Origin: Branchiostoma floridae
Taxonomy: Eukaryota; Chordata; Leptocardii; Amphioxiformes; Branchiostomatidae
DNA: 64,000 nt
Assembly: GCF_000003815.2 (NCBI RefSeq)
Contig: NC_049982.1
Span: forward strand, 21,114,695 to 21,178,694
Direction of reading: 5' to 3'
Part shown: positions 33,131-45,100 of the stretch, in pieces
Position numbering within the stretch: position 1 is the first letter of the stretch
Layout of the letters: each line of letters opens with the position of its first letter
Translations under genes and position numbers: made by a program
Notes under the pieces: model-generated
Told to the model about the DNA's origin: nothing
The model's database searches: none
The model's input: only the letters and a program-made list of their open reading frames with translations

Positions 33131-36100
33131 ATGCCGATGACACAAATGTACAGCTTACCGAGACCCTTCTGGACTTGCCTACTGGTGATAGCGCTGTCAG
33201 GGACTGCCTTTACCCAAGGTAACATCCTTGTATTTTGTTTCTGATTCTGCTACTTTTGTGGCCGTTTGTTGCGGAAACAGTGACATCTTGTGAACCTAAA
33301 TAATTTGAGACGTTTTGATCTGTTCTGTGGCGCTGAAGGGTGAAATTTTTGTTGGCAACATAGAAAAGTGTAACATTACCAGAAACTGAGAAGTCTGCAT
33401 TTGCGTAGTAGAAATGGAGGAAGCCTAAACGGTAGCACCAGCTCAAAAAGAACAGAAAATAAGTCAGTATCGTAAATTTTTGCCACATAACTATCCCCGC
33501 CATTGCCCTTCCTTCATGAAGTGACCGACCCAGAAAGTTAGCGCAGATCTATGTGCTACCGTTGCGCTAAACAATTGTAGGTCTACATTTTGGTCGTCAA
33601 ATACGTTACATATCATACTAGTGCGGTGGTGTGTCGGTTGGCAATCTCGCTCATGGATCGTTCAGTAGGGATTTTGATCCGTGTGTATCTGACCGTATTT
33701 TGTGACCCGATATCTACCGGTATTGCTACGCGTTGCTTCCGATACAAGACATTTTAGCTCCCCGACCGCGGTAACTTACTCGGTCCTTACTTACTAGCTT
33801 ATAGACATCCTGCTGTCTTCCCATGGTTCAATGAAGTTCTTTACAATTAACTAGAGCAAGGAAAAGGCGATTGACTTAGATACTGAGGTGTACATGTGCG
33901 GTATGTTTTTCCTAAGTATTTGGCCTTGTCATTTTCCATTGCATTATACGCCACAATGTGCATACCGCCATGCACAATGTCGTTCATCTGTTTATGGTTT
34001 TGTGTTGCGTGTAAGAGATTCGGGTTACACCCAACGAGAACCCACGATGTAAACTAATTTTTCATATTTTAAAGACATTCCGACGTTATATTGTTCCCCT
34101 GTGGCGGCGGGCTTTGGTATGGTATCCATAGAGATATCGTAGAGGTAAGTACGTAGTTAGGGGTATTGTCTTATTTTTGGGTGACGTAGCTAGTCAATCT
34201 GCAATCGGATTAATTATCGCTAGAAGGGGCTGTTCACTGGTTTGGAAATTGCTTAACAGTAGGCTCTGCCGATCATCAAATGTACAAACAAGTTTGATCT
34301 AGAACTATGAACTAAGCAGAGGCTCCAATACTTTGGCTTTAATAGCTCAACTTAACTCAAGAGAAAAGTTATTTACGGGGAGACCTTGGTCTAGTCATCT
34401 TATCTAGGTGTCTTATCTTCCAGACACGAAGGTTTTCGGAGAATGGACAGTAAAGTTTACAGTACAGAACGCGGAATGTTGTAATTTAACGTTACCCAAA
34501 GAGTCTACACGAGTAAAGGTTTTAAAACCTTATCAGCTTTGGATAGATCGATAAACGATAGGATACTAATAATTCAAAATGGTTGGGGAAATTTTTCAAG
34601 AACGGAGGGGATTAACTGTACTCATTGCACCGTTATTTCAAACACATAGCATCAAAGTTTTATTTTATTTTATTTTTATTTACCTCTACTTTCATACAGC
34701 ATTAACTGTCGATGGTAGACTGAACGCTGTCGGTGTACGAAGAAAAAAATAACTTCACATTTTAACTTCTGTCTATCTCTTATGGTGGCTATTTTCTCTG
34801 GAAGTTTGTTTCATAGTCTTACTGTTGTTGGAATTGAAGTTCTCTTATGTCTGGCAGTGTGGGGGTCTAGAGTGTTCTTGTGCTGGAATGTATACTGGCG
34901 TGAAACCCGTCGCATCTCTTGGTGGTAGGAGACCATTCAGTAGGGCTGGTACCTCTCCAAAGTACAAACGTTGAAAAGGAGTTAAGGCTCCAAATTTCCT
35001 GCAATGATTCAGTGGTTGGACGCGTGCCTTGGTCAGAGCACCTAAGGAAAGTTTCATGATTTTGAAGGCTCTCCTTTAAATGGAGTCAAGCCTAGAAACT
35101 CAGTTTCACAAGCAGCTATCCATACACTAGGGGCATACTCCAATCGTGACCCCACCATTCTTTTTTACATGGTCGCTATTTGAATTGGCTTCAGGTAAGA
35201 CACCCAAGTAGGCCCAATCGTTTACCCACATCTACAGTCATTATCACTAGTATATAGTTCCAGGTTAGATCCTTATGAATAGTAATGCCCAGTAGCTCTA
35301 CCTCCTCAGACCAGTGGATGATGAGCGACTGATGGTTAACCGGTTATACTTTTACATTTAGCTGGCCCAAAATGAAGATTCCAATTCTTTGCGCAGCCTA
35401 GGATTTCAGGTAAATCCTTGTTTAGCTGCCAGAGTCCTAGATTGTTTGTTTCTATCATGCTCAGGGCTGAAGTGTCATCTGCATATAGAATAGCCAGTTT
35501 ATTGCACAAGTACGGTATCAATAAAATAGACGCTAAAAAGCAAGCTTAAGGACACTTTTGATATAACGCTAGGCTCATAAAATTCGAATGAAGGGAAACT
35601 GCTGCGAATGTAAGCTATCCCTTCATGCTTCCAAATGTAGCCATACCAGTAGAAGAAAGGCCATTGTCATATGTCTCGTAAAAGACGGGACAACCTGAAA
35701 AAAGGGCGTTTTGTTTGTTTTGTGTCATCACTAAGCCATGGCAACAACTAATTCGAACATACGAAAGAGTCTAAAATGCTTTATTCGAAAAGTCCCCAGG
35801 GGGTTGGATGAAAGACATGCGTCATTCAGTACATGGCGCAATGATCTCCGGTAGATCAGTACTAGTCACGGTACAGTGTTAAATCTACAGTGAATAACAG
35901 CAAGAAAACGAAATCATTTCTACACTTGCAATCATGCTTTGGGAATAGAATATCAGTACTAGTTAAGTTAAATGGTAGATGAAAAGAGCTATGTCTGTAG
36001 ACAATTGCAAGCAAATATAGGTTTGTTGCAAGCATTCTCATTCCACAAGAGAACCCAGACAAAGCAACAGGGTCAACAACCGAAAGCTTTACAATTATTC

Positions 36101-39100
36101 TTTGACCTAGGGTCTTCATGTGACCAGCCATTGTGAAGTTTTTGTGTGTTTGTCTTGTCAAGTAGAATAGATGTGAATATTACATTCTTGCTCATGCTGA
36201 AGACACAACATACGTTTTGTTCCACTATAGCCGGGGCGACTCAGTAGAAAACGTATTTACTTGTAATACATTAGACGTTGCTTTCTGTATAGAAAACAAC
36301 GTCTAATGTATTACAAGTTGATACACTAGAAATTGTGAAGCGTTTGCGTGCTTGTGTCTAGGAGCAGAACAACTAATCATATGAATATTAACTTAAACGG
36401 CAAAAAGGCAACTCACTTATAACTTTACCACAGGTCCAAAACAATGTTGCGGTAACGGAGTTTGCACTTTTAAAGCACAAAAAAAGGTCATGGCACCTTA
36501 AGTATATATAATTGTTTCTGTAGACAAGTGTCTACGTATGACGGTATGTCTCGCCATCTACTTACGTATAAGTTAAAATTAGGTTTACACGGCGGCATGC
36601 AGTTTCGTTAGGGACATATTAAGTCCATGGGAAAACATGAAGATTGTGATACCTGTAATTATCTATTTTTAAAAAATCAATTCAACAAAGAAAGTTTGGT
36701 CTTTCCCTTTTCCACTGATACCGAAGTGGTTAACATGTCATGAGTGTACTCCCGAAATTGTGTTGTAGTGGCTCCCGACATAGAGGTGATCTCTGCCTGG
36801 CCGTCAGCTAACCTGTACTACGAGGAGTCCCTGACCCTGACCTGCCATGGCGGCGGGGACCCCGCTCCGACCTACAGCTGGACGCACGACTCGGGCTCCC
36901 TCCCTGCGCGCGCCGTGGTGGACGGGAGCGCCGGCACGCTGACACTGGCGGATGTGACATACACGGACGGAGGGGTGTTCACCTGCACGGCGGACAACGG
37001 AGTTGGAACCGCCACGCTGAATATCACGGTGGCGGGGTGTCCTGACGTGAGTAGTACAGCCGGGGTAGTGTCTACTACTCAGTTCAAGTACTAGTCTGTT
37101 GTCTCGTTTCTAACAAAGGAGGTTAAAAAAGGAATTCTTTTTCAACCTCCTTGTTTCTAGCTACTGCGACTCCAAGGGGACAGCTATAGTGCAGCTATCA
37201 ATATCGGTACTTTTAGCGCTAACAATCACAGTGGCTGCAAGGTACTCTCCAAGCAGGGGTTGATAGGGAAAATCGTGATCTTTTTCTTCTTTTAAATGCC
37301 GTTTTCTTCTGTATTGGGGTTAGCTGACAGAAAAATAAAGGCATATATAACAAGAAAAAGGTCACGATTTTCCCAATTAACCTCTGCTTGAAGAGTAGGT
37401 GTAAGCCGCCTTGACCACGCTACAGAACCCCACCACGTGCACGCTACAGAACCCGACATAGACCTGTAATACGAGAGGCTTTTGTGCATAGATACGCAAT
37501 AACATTGTGTTTTATAACTATCATAGAAGAGTTCCCATATTTTGAACATCTGAATGCAACGGATAAATTCCTATCTTTTATGCGCCTAAATAAACTCTGT
37601 ACATCAAACACTATCTGTTCCTACATATACAGCTGTACAAAGAAGCGAGACCATCCTGTTAGCTTTAATAGCACCTTCAAATAGTTGAATTGTATCTTGT
37701 TGCTTTTCTGCATGTCGGTTATCATTGACCTGTACCTAGCCCGCCCGTCATGAATGTACAATAAAGGTCTTTCATTTTGTTTGTTTGTATACATGTATGT
37801 ATGTATGTATCTATGTCTATATCTATGTGTATATCTGTGTATATATAAACATTATATATATATATATATACATTATATATCTATCTATATCTATATGTAT
37901 ATATATATCTATATCTATCTATCTACCTATCTATATATATCTATATATCTATAGATATATCTATATCTATATGTATGTATGTACATATCTATCTATCTAG
38001 TATCTATATAGATATAGATATATATAGATATATTATATATAGAGAGATATATAGATACGTCGATGTAGGTTAGACATCCAGGTAATAAGATACGCCAAAA
38101 AACGAATGGCTTTGTTTCTTCTCCAGGTCTCTACCTGTCCTGACTCCAGCTCTAGCTGTCCTGGCTGGGCTAACAGCGGAGAGTGCGAGTCGAACCCAGG
38201 ATACATGCTCAGCAACTGTCGCCTGAGCTGCGGCGTCTGTTTCCCAAGTATGTCATAATATGGTGCTATAGACTGTGTTTAATCTCACACCATCCAACAG
38301 TCGCAGAAATTGTGCTCAATGATTATATTTTGATGATCTACTATGTGTTAAGCTATAAATATCCATACGAAAGTCAATATGATTGATATCATACAGTCCG
38401 TAATAGATGGTGATGTAATAGATCCGGAAGTCCATTTGTGATATGTTATCATGTTGTTGGTCCCACCAACATAGTGGAAGGGGCAGCTCTGAATGAAGAC
38501 GCAAAATGTCTGCGGATTGAATATGTACAGCTTGGTCTCGGAAAATAACGTTTTCTTACAGCTGGCACAATTTTTCTATGGTTTATCACCAAAGTGTAGT
38601 GTCTTAATGTGAAAGTTACATATCTATCTATCTATCTATATTAATACATAACTTTCACATTTAAACACCACAACAGGTTACTGAACAAAGCTATGCTAAA
38701 GCTGAGTCATGTAAGGCAAATCAAATTCCAACATTGAGAAAAGATGGACTCTAAAAACATCCAAAAGCTCTTTTCTATACATTCTGAATTCCTAATATAT
38801 TTTTCCCTCAGACTTAGGCGCTCATTGCACTGCCGTCCGCCGCGGGCGTTCCTGGGACACATGGGAATGCTACGACGTCACGACTGTCCCCGATGATGTG
38901 CGAACAGACCTTAATCTGGACACATCATTCTATCAGGTTTGTAGCCATACTGAATGCCAGATTTTACTAGTATTTCATATTTCAACTATTTCTGAACTGT
39001 CAGTTCCTTAGGATCTGAAGATCTGCACTGCAACATGACAGACATAACTGATTTCTTTGTTATGCAAACTAGAAATATCTGCACGCCTATGGTATCCCCA

Positions 39101-42100
39101 TCCTTGGCTCTTCTGCCCTGCCGGATGACGCCCTTCGGAGAGCGTGTTACGATGTGCTGTTCATGTTGGCAGACAGGAAGGATGTCCGAGACTCCTACTT
39201 TGACTACTACGGCAGGGCAGCCATCATGACCGAGTCTCAGGTGTGCTCTCCGTTTTGTGTCACTAAAGCCAATTGCTCCACCTAATCATTTCACAATTTT
39301 ACATATCAGTTGTTTTGTTGTGCATGGTGCAATAATAAAAAGGTCTCTGTTTGTCTTTGTTACTACATCATGTAACATCGACTATCATAATTCCACCAGG
39401 TGTCATTATATGATAATACCGCCACCTCAAAAAACGTTAGTATAGAGGTCTTCCCAAGATTGTCTTGAACACCGAATGTTAAATATAATATAATAATATC
39501 GGGTGTATTTGCAGCCAGTGCCATAGGCAGGTACCCAATGTGTTGAGTAATGAGGCTGATTAACGTGGTCGAGGCACCTCCTCGAGCACGGGACCCCCGT
39601 TTTACGTCACTCTCGGAGGACGATTTCGTGGAAAGTTTTGTGAGGCTACAGCAGTCCGGACGTCCTTGGTTGGTATCCTAGATGTCATACAATTCAGATA
39701 ATTAGGTGTTGAAGACAATCTTGAGAAGGCCTCTATAACAACGTTTTTTGAGGTGGCAGTATAATGGCACCTGGTGGAATTATTAGAATGTATGTTAGTA
39801 GCAATGCATTTGCTACCATGATGCTTTTCATTTTGTCAACTGACCTGTGTTCCTGACATCACTACAGGTTTGTAGATGAAGCTACAGCAGTTAGACTGTG
39901 CATGTGTTTTCACAGGTGACACTGGATATTCCCGAACATTCTAACCTAAATGCAAACCCGTACAACAACTACAGAGGCATTGGGGGCACCGTGAGCAGAC
40001 CCGTATCCTCTGGGGCTGAGGAAAACGTGCTGTGCTACAATACTGACCCGTAAGTATGAGGGTGTTCAAACTCTACAATCCCACCGCTGCCACCACATGT
40101 AGGGAATAAATGGAGACGTGCAGTCGTGTACTGTCTGCTTGCTTTGGTCGCAACTAAGCTTGGACAGTCCTGGCATCTGTCCTCTTTCTTCAATCATAAT
40201 CAAATACAGATGTGGGGTGGCCCTTGGTCATAGGACCACCTATAATTAAAGGACAGTCTTATTGAGCTTCCTGTTATTTCAGCTTGCGCCTAATACTCCA
40301 AATTACCTCCCATTGTAATTAATTTTGCACAGCAAAGGCCTTTCTCATTGTGCATCAGGTCTACCCTATGAGCATGTCTGTTTACCTATTACATCTTCAT
40401 CAATGCAAAGCAGCTGAAATGCTGGTTTGTATTTGCTGATGCTCACTTCTAGAAATGCTAAACCCCACTCTTGCTGTCAATGACTGCAGAGGAATCTCAT
40501 GCAGCCAACCAGTGTTTTGACCTCATGACTGATTGTTGTTTCTGTAACAGGTACAAGGTTGAGGACATCTTCATCCATGAGTTTGCCCACGGGCTGGACA
40601 TCCTTGGTGCCCGCAAGGTCATCAGTGATTTCCAAAGTCGCCTGCAAACAGCTTACGATGATGCACTGGCCAATGGCCGGTTTGCTAACACTTATGCTGA
40701 TGACACCAGGGACGAGTACTGGGCAGAAGGTAGGTAGAGATCAAATCTCCATCTTGTTAAGATAAACTGCCAGGTTCATTACGATTTTGGTATACTCATT
40801 TTGTGTTAGTCCTTGAAGTGTGACACTCACCACATCAAGATTAAGCTGCAGCTTACAAATAAGCCAACATACTTCAGTAGCTTCATGTTGCCATGGCTGT
40901 CAGATGAACTGTGGCATAGTGTGGTACAGGGTTACACTGCTATGTTATGACAATCCTATGCTCCAACACCCCTACATTCTGACACCCATGCGTTAGTGTT
41001 AGGATTACAGACTTTTTGGTGTCAGAACATTGGGGTGTCAAAACACAGGGGTGTAACCAGTGTAACACGGTACAAATTTAATGTAACATTCTGGATTTCC
41101 AAATCTACAGGTGTGCAGAGCTACTTCAATGTGAACCATGAGAGGGATCCGCCCGACGGAATCCACAACCACGTCAACACCCGTCCCGAGCTGCAAGCGT
41201 ATGACCCAGCCCTTTATGCTATAATAGAGGAGATCTTCCCCTGTGGGAACTTTCCTGTCAAGCGTTGTGAACGAGGTGAGGCAGACATTTTAGAAAAAAA
41301 TCTGTACCACACAGTTGTATGTAGACAAAAACAAAATTGGCCCCAGTGTAAAGGGAAGTTTAAATTTTCTTGGAATAGGATCGCATTTGCATCTTACGTC
41401 AGCATGAATCATTCTGATGAGTTGCACAACTTAGTAACATGTATGATCTTGACCTTCTACGGTAGGAGAAGCCTGTGGCACCAAACATGTGTATTTTTGT
41501 ATCATAAGGAGATCACGCAGGTGCAACTTCAGCAACTATAATGTTGAATATAGATGGCTCGATCTGTGGCAACTATTCACAAATACATTGGAGCGTGTAA
41601 AGATCCCTGGGGTGTATTGGAAAGAAAACTTTTGTTTCAGACAGCTACAAATTTTGTTTTATGTACACAGACTATGCTAGCTACACCTTGAAGATGGATT
41701 GCTTCTCGGAGAACTACCAGAGGGAAACTGTGGTGGGGACTGCCGTCTGGGGACAAACTTCCACAAGCACTGCTGCCACACAAGGTACTAGGACAATACA
41801 TGCTGTATACATGTACACCTTTCTGTGTGGAAATTGATACGTAGACTGTATATGTTACCGCAGTGTTAGCATTTTAATGACAAAACTGTCTGCAATACTA
41901 TAGGTACGCCTACTGTGAGCACACTGACAACACCTACAGCAAGCATTGCTCCACAGTCCACAGGTTTGAATTTTGTTTGTCTTACAACTTTTATATGCAC
42001 GGGATATCCCAAATGGTACATTGCACATATTTATTGCACTATAGACTGGCATGCACAACTAATTTTTTGCACGTCTAATTTGCATGATTGTGTGACATTC

Positions 42101-45100
42101 CGAGAACTTCACACACCTACATGTAGCACTGCACAGACTACAATGCTCGTGTTAATTCATAGAAGTACATGTAAAGGAGATGCACAATTTGGGTTTGGCA
42201 AACTTAAAAAGTTTGTCAACCATATCCAATCACCAACAAGGATGACCAAACCACAAAAGCCAACCATCCAATCAACCTTCACACAAACTAATCAGCAATA
42301 CATGCAACATCTGAAGATCTGTTCTGCAATAGGTTTGACTCCAACACTGTCAGTAGCCCAGTCATCTACTGCTGCTACATCATCAACTGTGACATCAAGA
42401 GCAACAACAAAAACACTGGCACGGTCCACAGGTTGGAATCTTGGTGCTACACATTCAGGTTCAGGGATACGGTGGCAAATATCAAGTGGTGTACAGCCTT
42501 TTATTTTTCTAACTGGTGAATCTTCACAATTATTGTTACTTTGGACCAGGTATTAGCACACTTTATGGTGCAGGTTTCTTCAAGGGTAGCCTCACCAAGG
42601 TGAAGTGCGGTGATGTTAGACAATATGGTCAACATGACCATCGTGAAATCGCTGTGAACGTTGACAGAACCATGAACTGTGTGAACACTTGTCTGCGATA
42701 GGTACAACACCAACTGTTGGGCAGAGTTCTACAGTCAGCACACCTACAGTTCTGACTTCAAGAGCAACAACGAGGACAGCCAGCACTGTGGCACAGTCGA
42801 CAGGTTACTTTTCTTCTACATCAATGGTCATCAGCACTGCTGTGAACCACATTTGCGTTGATTATACATGTAGTATCTTCTCCAGTCTACATGTTCTCTT
42901 TGTAAAGCTTTATTTAACAACCAAGGCAAGGAAAAGAGGACAGACAACAGCTTCCACGCTTTGTCTCAAAAATAATCTTTGGAACACTACAGGAATAGGG
43001 TGGCACTGGATTTCATCGTCATGTAGTGTAGGCATCAATGTTCATGCAGAGGCCATAGAATGGTGGTGTAACTAATCTCAGATACAGCTTTTTTGTTGTT
43101 GGTGTTTCTGGTGGCGATGGCAGCTTTTATGATGTTTAATAGTAGTGGCATTTCAGTTCTGTGCAAATCATCTAGGAACCTTTGGTTCCTGTTCTGGGAC
43201 TTAGAAGATTTTGAATGGCTAATTGATGGACATATGAACTGAACATTTGATCACTTGACTGTAATAGGTACATCATCAACAGTGGGGCAGACTCCAGCTG
43301 TAAGCACCCCGACGGTGGGGCAGACTCCGACTGTGAGCACCCCGACGGGGGGGCAGACCCCGACTGTAAGCACCCCGACGGTGGGGCAGACTCCGACTGT
43401 AAGTACCCCAACGGTGGGGCAGACTCCTACTGTAAGCACCTCGACGGTGGGGCAGACTCCGACTGTAAGTACCCCGACGGTGGGGCAGACTCCGACTGTA
43501 AGCACCCCGACGGTGGGGCAGACTCCTACTGTAAGCACCCCGACGGTGGGGCAGACTCCTACTGTAAGCACCTCGACGGTGGGGCAGACTCCAACTGTAA
43601 GCACCCCGACGGTGGGGCAGACTCCAACTGTAAGTACCCCGACGGTGGGGCAGACTCCAACTGTAAGCATCCCGACGGTGGGGCAGACTCCAACTGTAAG
43701 CACCCCGACGGTTGTGACTTCAAGGGCAACAACAAGGACGACCAGCACAGCGGCCCAGTCAACAGGTTATACACCTAGTGGTGTCCATAACACTGCACTG
43801 TAAACGTTGTACTTGTCGGTAATACCTTTGCAGCCACCATATATAACTCCAATGTGCACATTTACAAAGCTTCGCAAAAAATTGCAGCATCCAATCATCC
43901 AAATAATGGACCAAGCAGTCAATCAAATGAACCAACAACTCATACACGAACAGCCAAGTAATCTACAAACCAACCAAACAACTCACCAAACACTCACCTT
44001 ATCAAGCAATCAACTCTTCACATACAAAATCATCTGAAGATCTATCCTGTGGTAGGGTCTACACCTTCAGCTGCTCAGACATCTCCAGCAACAATGCCAA
44101 ATGTACTGGCTTCCAGTTTGACAACAAGCACAGCTCAGGCAACATTCATCCGGACCAGATTCACAAATATGGTGGCAGCTGCTTTTTGCTTCCACATAAC
44201 CACTTTGCTTGTGCACAGTGAATACATCAATGGCATTGTCAGGGGAAAACCAAAGGTTACAGTTTGTAACAATGCTGATGGTAGCCTGATGTAGTTATAT
44301 GCAGGTTTGCTGAAAGGTCTATGCGCTTGTATATATGCTGAGTGTGAACAGTTTTGAAGTAAGATGAATTGTTCAACCATCTTAATGGCTTTGTGACCAG
44401 TAACTGTTTTTTAAGGATTCAATTTTGGCAAATACCTAGCTCCTCTCCAGTGGTCAAGCCCTTACAGCTGTAGATTTCAGCCTGGCAAGAACTTGTGTTC
44501 ACCAGAGGGCAGAGACTATATGTAAATGAACAATCAGCTTCTGAACTTGTTCCTAATGCTGGCCATTCTCCATGGCACTAGTAGTATGTTGCATACCTTG
44601 GTTATAGGTGACAGTAATATATGTCACATTAATGTGTATGTGGCTGTCATGATTAGGAAAGACTTCATGACACTTTGTTGTGTCTGAATTCTATACAAAA
44701 CATCCAAAGTCATTCAAGGTGATGACCATCTGCACCATGTTCTAAGAACAAATTTAAAGCAGACTGTATTTGTGCCAAAGAGTTTTCTTGAACAAGATGG
44801 AGTAACCCTGTCCCTGGGTAAAGACTACACCACATCCTGATACTTGTTGTTTTTGCAAATCCCTCTTATGATCTGCCTGGAAAACTGGCTACATTAAACA
44901 TGAATCAATATAAATCTGTGCTTAGGTACAACACTGACTGTCGGACAGGCATCTTCTGTACGGACACCTACTGTTCTGACTACATCAGCAACAACACGTA
45001 CAGCAAGCACCTTGGGGCAATCAACTACAGGTTTTAGCCAAACAAATTTTTTCATCACAAAATTTGCTTTTATTTGCTGCATCCAGAACCAGGGTGGCAA

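Noticed and set aside
34074-34143. Exon-like block before a gtaagt donor in intron 1 of gene B
   Set aside because: Its phases (2 to 0) do not fit the phase-1 junction between the signal-peptide and Ig exons of gene B.
37754-38000. Tyr/Ile-rich frames
   Set aside because: Pure TATC/TATA microsatellite.
43285-43713. Regular repeats suggestive of a CRISPR array
   Set aside because: Units are contiguous without unique spacers and are coding in a eukaryotic exon.
43251-43748. Long antisense frame (165 codons) across the VNTR
   Set aside because: A by-product of a stop-free repeat with a period divisible by three. The sense frame is flanked by correct splice sites and fits the other stalk exons.
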